A stretch of 9,411 bases of DNA, from NCBI GenBank assembly GCA_042408415.1, contig JBHORE010000140.1, positions 1-9,411 of the forward strand, read 5' to 3'. The notes below the pieces were generated by a model, which was not told the origin of the DNA, made no database searches, and was given only the letters and a program-made list of their open reading frames with translations. The position numbers were made by a program, and so were the translations under genes. The stretch comes from Thermobaculum sp042408415. Lineage in GTDB: Bacteria > Chloroflexota > Chloroflexia > Thermobaculales > Thermobaculaceae. Shown piece by piece: positions 6,845-9,411 of this stretch (the stretch's first letter is position 1; each line of letters opens with the position of its first letter).

Positions 6845-8098
6845 GTGCCTGATACTGCTTTCCATTATAGAGGCGATATTCTCTACTGTGAGGATGTACC
6901 CCTATTAGACTTAGTCAAGAAATATCAAACTCCACTGTATGTATACTCGGCAAATTATATAAGAAACGCTTACCAGAAGCTCAAAGAATCTTTTGCAGGC
7001 CTTCCAACCAAGATATGCTACTCCCTCAAATCGAACCCCAATATATGGGTAGGGAAGTTATTAGCAGAGCTTGGAGCAGGGGCAGATGTTACCTCAGGTG
7101 GAGAGTTATTTAGAGCACTCAAGGCTGGTTTTCATCCAGAAGATATAGTGTTTGCTGGAGTTGGCAAATCGCCGCGTGAAATAGTAGAGGCAATAAGATC
7201 GGGGGTAGGTTTATTCAGTGTAGAAAGTGAGCAAGAGCTTAGGAAGATTTCAGAATTAGCCCAAACCCTGGATAGAACTGCAAGTATCTCCATCAGAGTC
7301 AACCCTAATATAGACCCCCACACTCATGAGAAGATAACTACTGGTCTGAAGAGTAACAAATTCGGAGTGCCAATTGAAGAGGCTCTCCATATTTATCAGC
7401 TTGCGTGCACGCTACCAGCCATTCAAATTGCTGGAATCGGGATGCACATAGGCTCTCAGTTGGTAGACCTGGAACCGGTGATTCAAGCTGCGAACACTAT
7501 ATTAGATATGGCTGAGGCACTTATTAATACTGGAATCAGACTGGAGTACATTGACATAGGCGGAGGCTTCGGGATCAAATACAAAGATGAGTCTCCGGAA
7601 GACCCAGCGATAGTAGCAAAAGCACTAGAACATAGAGTGAGAGATCTCAAGCTCAAGTTGATCATTGAGCCCGGTAGATTCATATCAGGGCCTAGTGGAG
7701 CACTACTGACGTCAGTCCTTTATACAAAGATCTCCGGAGGTAAGAAGTTTGTAATAGTAGACGCAGGCATGAATGCTCTGATTAGACCCGCTTTATATGA
7801 TGCCTATCACCACATAGAGCCTCTAGTAAGGAGGGATAAAACCGAAATAGTGGACGTGGTCGGGCCTATATGTGAGTCCTCAGACTATCTAGCCAAGGAT
7901 AGATCCCTTCCACAGGTTTTTCCCACAGAAGCTATTGCCATATTACAGGCAGGTGCTTATGGATTTGCTATGGCAAGCGAATATAACGGCCACCCCAGAC
8001 CTGCAGAGCTACTAGTAGATGGGAATAAGGTCCGACTGATAAGAAAAAGACAAACGTACGAAGACCTAGTCAGGTTGGAGTTGGAGGCTGAGGGCTAA
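6845..8098 (+). CDS. lysA: Diaminopimelate decarboxylase
   Basis: LysA decarboxylates meso-diaminopimelate to L-lysine, the last step of bacterial lysine synthesis, and thereby controls how much diaminopimelate remains for peptidoglycan. The 417-residue product is a fold-type III PLP enzyme. YSLKSN carries the PLP-binding K62. AGADVTSGGEL (78-88), HIGSQ with H201, the glycine loop GGGFG (239-243) that holds the PLP phosphate, and EPGR (275-278) follow in order. The C-terminal beta domain has CESSD with C343 and E344, and GAYGFAM with Y372, which reach the partner active site in the dimer. Length and motif order are normal. The start is GTG at 6845, with GAGGAG 7 nt upstream. The gene is divergent from pdxH, which makes its cofactor, and convergent with gnd. 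Its stop codon lies within a strong hairpin (8084-8112). I see no fused aspartokinase domain. Confidence 0.96.
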   Translation: MPDTAFHYRGDILYCEDVPLLDLVKKYQTPLYVYSANYIRNAYQKLKESFAGLPTKICYSLKSNPNIWVGKLLAELGAGADVTSGGELFRALKAGFHPEDIVFAGVGKSPREIVEAIRSGVGLFSVESEQELRKISELAQTLDRTASISIRVNPNIDPHTHEKITTGLKSNKFGVPIEEALHIYQLACTLPAIQIAGIGMHIGSQLVDLEPVIQAANTILDMAEALINTGIRLEYIDIGGGFGIKYKDESPEDPAIVAKALEHRVRDLKLKLIIEPGRFISGPSGALLTSVLYTKISGGKKFVIVDAGMNALIRPALYDAYHHIEPLVRRDKTEIVDVVGPICESSDYLAKDRSLPQVFPTEAIAILQAGAYGFAMASEYNGHPRPAELLVDGNKVRLIRKRQTYEDLVRLELEAEG

Positions 8099-8112
8099 AA
8101 GCCCTCAGCCTC
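8084..8112. terminator. Bidirectional hairpin between convergent lysA and gnd
   Basis: A perfect 13-bp GC-rich inverted repeat pairs 8084-8096 with 8100-8112 around a three-base AAA loop (or 12 bp with a five-base loop). The lysA stop codon, 8096-8098, is at its tip. It ends 23 nt beyond the gnd stop as read on the minus strand. Neither strand has a proper T-run after the stem, so it may work with Rho, pause polymerase, or protect the 3' ends of both mRNAs rather than act as a classic intrinsic terminator. Confidence 0.6.
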
Positions 8113-8135
8113 AAGTAAAATATTATCTAAGCCCT

Positions 8136-9411
8136 CTACTTACCGTTTACAGGTTCGTCTTCGCCACCTTCGTCGCCAGGTTGCTTAGCTGAAGCTGTCA
8201 CCTCTGCCCATTCAGTATGGAACACTCCTGGCTTATCTATGCGCTTGTAAGTATGAGCACCAAAGAAATCCCTCAGGCCCTGTATAAGGTTAGCCGGGAG
8301 GCGCTCAGATCTATAAGCATCGTAGTAGTCAAGAGAAGAGCTCATAGCTGGGCAAGGTATGCCGAGTTCTCTGGCCACAGATATGACATACCTCCAATCA
8401 TCGTTCATAGAGCTAACAGCCTCGGCAAAGTCAGGATCCAAGAGCAAGTTGCTCAAGTTTGGATCATTCTTGAAGGCTTGCTGTATAGTATTCAGGAGTT
8501 GGGCGCGTATAATGCACCCACCCTTCCATATACGTGCGAGCTCTGCAAGGTTCAGCTCGAAGCCGTATACCTCGGAAGCCTTCCTCATCAGCGCAAATCC
8601 TTGTGCATAGGAGCTGACCTTGGAAGCATATAAAGCCCCCTCAAGAGCATCTATCAACCTCTGCTTATCATAAGCTTTCGAATTGACAGCCGGTCCTCTG
8701 AGGACCTTGGAGGCCTTTAGTCTCTCCTCCCGCATCGCAGAGATATTTCTTGACCATACAGCAGCATCTATAGTTGGCACAGGTATGCCAAGCTCGCTGG
8801 CATTCTGTGTCGTCCAACGACCAGTACCTTTTTGCTCTGCCTCATCCAAAATGAGATCCACAAGGGGTTTGCCGGTATCAGGATCGTTATACGATAGCAC
8901 CTTGGAGGTTATCTCTATCAAGAAGGAGTTAAGCTTGCCTTCGTTCCACTTAGCAAATATCTCAGCTATCTCCTGAGCCGAAAGACCCAGTGCATGTCTG
9001 AGAATATCATAGGCTTCTGCGATGAGCTGCATATCGCCATATTCGATGCCGTTGTGCACCATCTTCACGTAGTGACCAGCCCCATGAGGCCCGACGTATG
9101 TGACACAAGGACCATCCTCTACCTGTGCTGCTATCTTCGTAAGCGCTGGCTCAAGCAGGGTGTAGGCTTGCCTCGGCCCTCCAGGCATCAGGCTTGGACC
9201 ATGCCGAGCACCTTCCTCACCGCCACTTATACCCATACCTACAAAATATATACCCGTGCCTTGGAATTCCGCATCACGCCTGATAGTATCCTGGAAGAAG
9301 GAGTTGCCACCATCAACCACCACATCTCCCTCTTCTAGGTAAGGCTTGAGCTGAGAGAGCATAGCATCAACAGGAGGTCCTGCCTTTACAAGTATGATTA
9401 TTCTCCTGGGC
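8136..9411 (-). CDS. gnd: 6-phosphogluconate dehydrogenase, decarboxylating (partial, N-terminus off right edge)
   Basis: Gnd oxidatively decarboxylates 6-phosphogluconate to ribulose-5-phosphate with reduction of NADP+ (or NAD+), in the oxidative pentose phosphate pathway. The frame is open through the right edge: codons before the internal ATG at 9362 read PRRIIILVKAGPPVDA, a conserved 6PGDH stretch, so that ATG is not the start. 424 residues are visible; about 70, with the N-terminal nucleotide-binding glycine motif, are missing. Further motifs are DGGNSFF, GMGISGGEEGARHGPS, and VKMVHNGIEYGD, which holds the catalytic Lys and substrate-binding residues. KGTGRWT lies in the all-helical domain, and FFGAHTYKRID near the C-terminus closes the partner active site. 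A tail of about 20 acidic and glycine-rich residues follows the point where E. coli Gnd ends. Length and motifs fit the long, homodimeric class. The coenzyme preference cannot be judged without the missing N-terminus. Confidence 0.95.
   Translation of the reverse strand, partial: PRRIIILVKAGPPVDAMLSQLKPYLEEGDVVVDGGNSFFQDTIRRDAEFQGTGIYFVGMGISGGEEGARHGPSLMPGGPRQAYTLLEPALTKIAAQVEDGPCVTYVGPHGAGHYVKMVHNGIEYGDMQLIAEAYDILRHALGLSAQEIAEIFAKWNEGKLNSFLIEITSKVLSYNDPDTGKPLVDLILDEAEQKGTGRWTTQNASELGIPVPTIDAAVWSRNISAMREERLKASKVLRGPAVNSKAYDKQRLIDALEGALYASKVSSYAQGFALMRKASEVYGFELNLAELARIWKGGCIIRAQLLNTIQQAFKNDPNLSNLLLDPDFAEAVSSMNDDWRYVISVARELGIPCPAMSSSLDYYDAYRSERLPANLIQGLRDFFGAHTYKRIDKPGVFHTEWAEVTASAKQPGDEGGEDEPVNGK

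Noticed and set aside
8217..9338. Several plus-strand open frames of 83 to 138 codons opposite gnd.
   Set aside because: They are antisense shadows of a well-supported gene, with no recognisable motifs or ribosome binding sites.
8136..9362. 6-phosphogluconate dehydrogenase starting at the ATG at 9362.
   Set aside because: Conserved 6PGDH residues continue in frame upstream to the window edge, so this ATG is internal and the gene is partial.

Overview
The window is a gene-dense stretch of bacterial chromosome carrying seven protein-coding genes, two of them cut by the window edges. I see no rRNA, tRNA, CRISPR array, insertion sequence or phage-like gene. The DNA leans AT-rich, and ATA (Ile), AGA/AGG (Arg) and CTA (Leu) codons are frequent throughout. 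That codon choice is common in thermophiles. Together with a Lon protease carrying an acidic N-terminal extension and an extra charged segment before its Walker A motif, it makes a deep-branching, possibly thermophilic bacterium (Chloroflexota-like or related) a reasonable but unproven guess. All genes look native: codon use is even from one gene to the next and there are no junction repeats.

Layout. (1) 1-1235, minus: a family GT20 glycosyltransferase, probably trehalose-6-phosphate synthase, missing its C-terminus off the left edge. (2) 1351-2697, plus, divergent from it: a two-domain polynucleotide kinase-phosphatase resembling the first two-thirds of bacterial RNA-repair Pnkp but without the ligase domain. 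(3) 2716-3429, minus: a PIG-L/LmbE-type zinc deacetylase, lying downstream of (4) lon, 3489-6029 (or 6083), minus. (5) 6170-6772, minus: pdxH. (6) 6845-8098, plus, divergent from pdxH: lysA, diaminopimelate decarboxylase. (7) 8136-9411, minus: gnd, 6-phosphogluconate dehydrogenase, missing its N-terminus off the right edge. All intergenic gaps are short (18 to 140 bp).

The genes cover stress and housekeeping functions: a compatible solute (trehalose), nucleic-acid end healing, proteolysis, vitamin B6 supply, lysine/cell-wall precursor synthesis and NADPH production. The one obvious biochemical link is pdxH, which makes PLP, back to back with lysA, whose product uses PLP. Lon and the PIG-L protein are probably co-transcribed.

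The most notable non-coding structures are two perfect 13-bp inverted repeats at the convergent gene ends. One lies inside the last codons of the kinase-phosphatase gene and, read on the minus strand, is followed by a T-run, so it looks like the terminator of the opposing lon/PIG-L transcript. The other spans the lysA stop codon. The candidate for less-described biology is the ligase-less kinase-phosphatase; I see no clearly new multi-gene system here.
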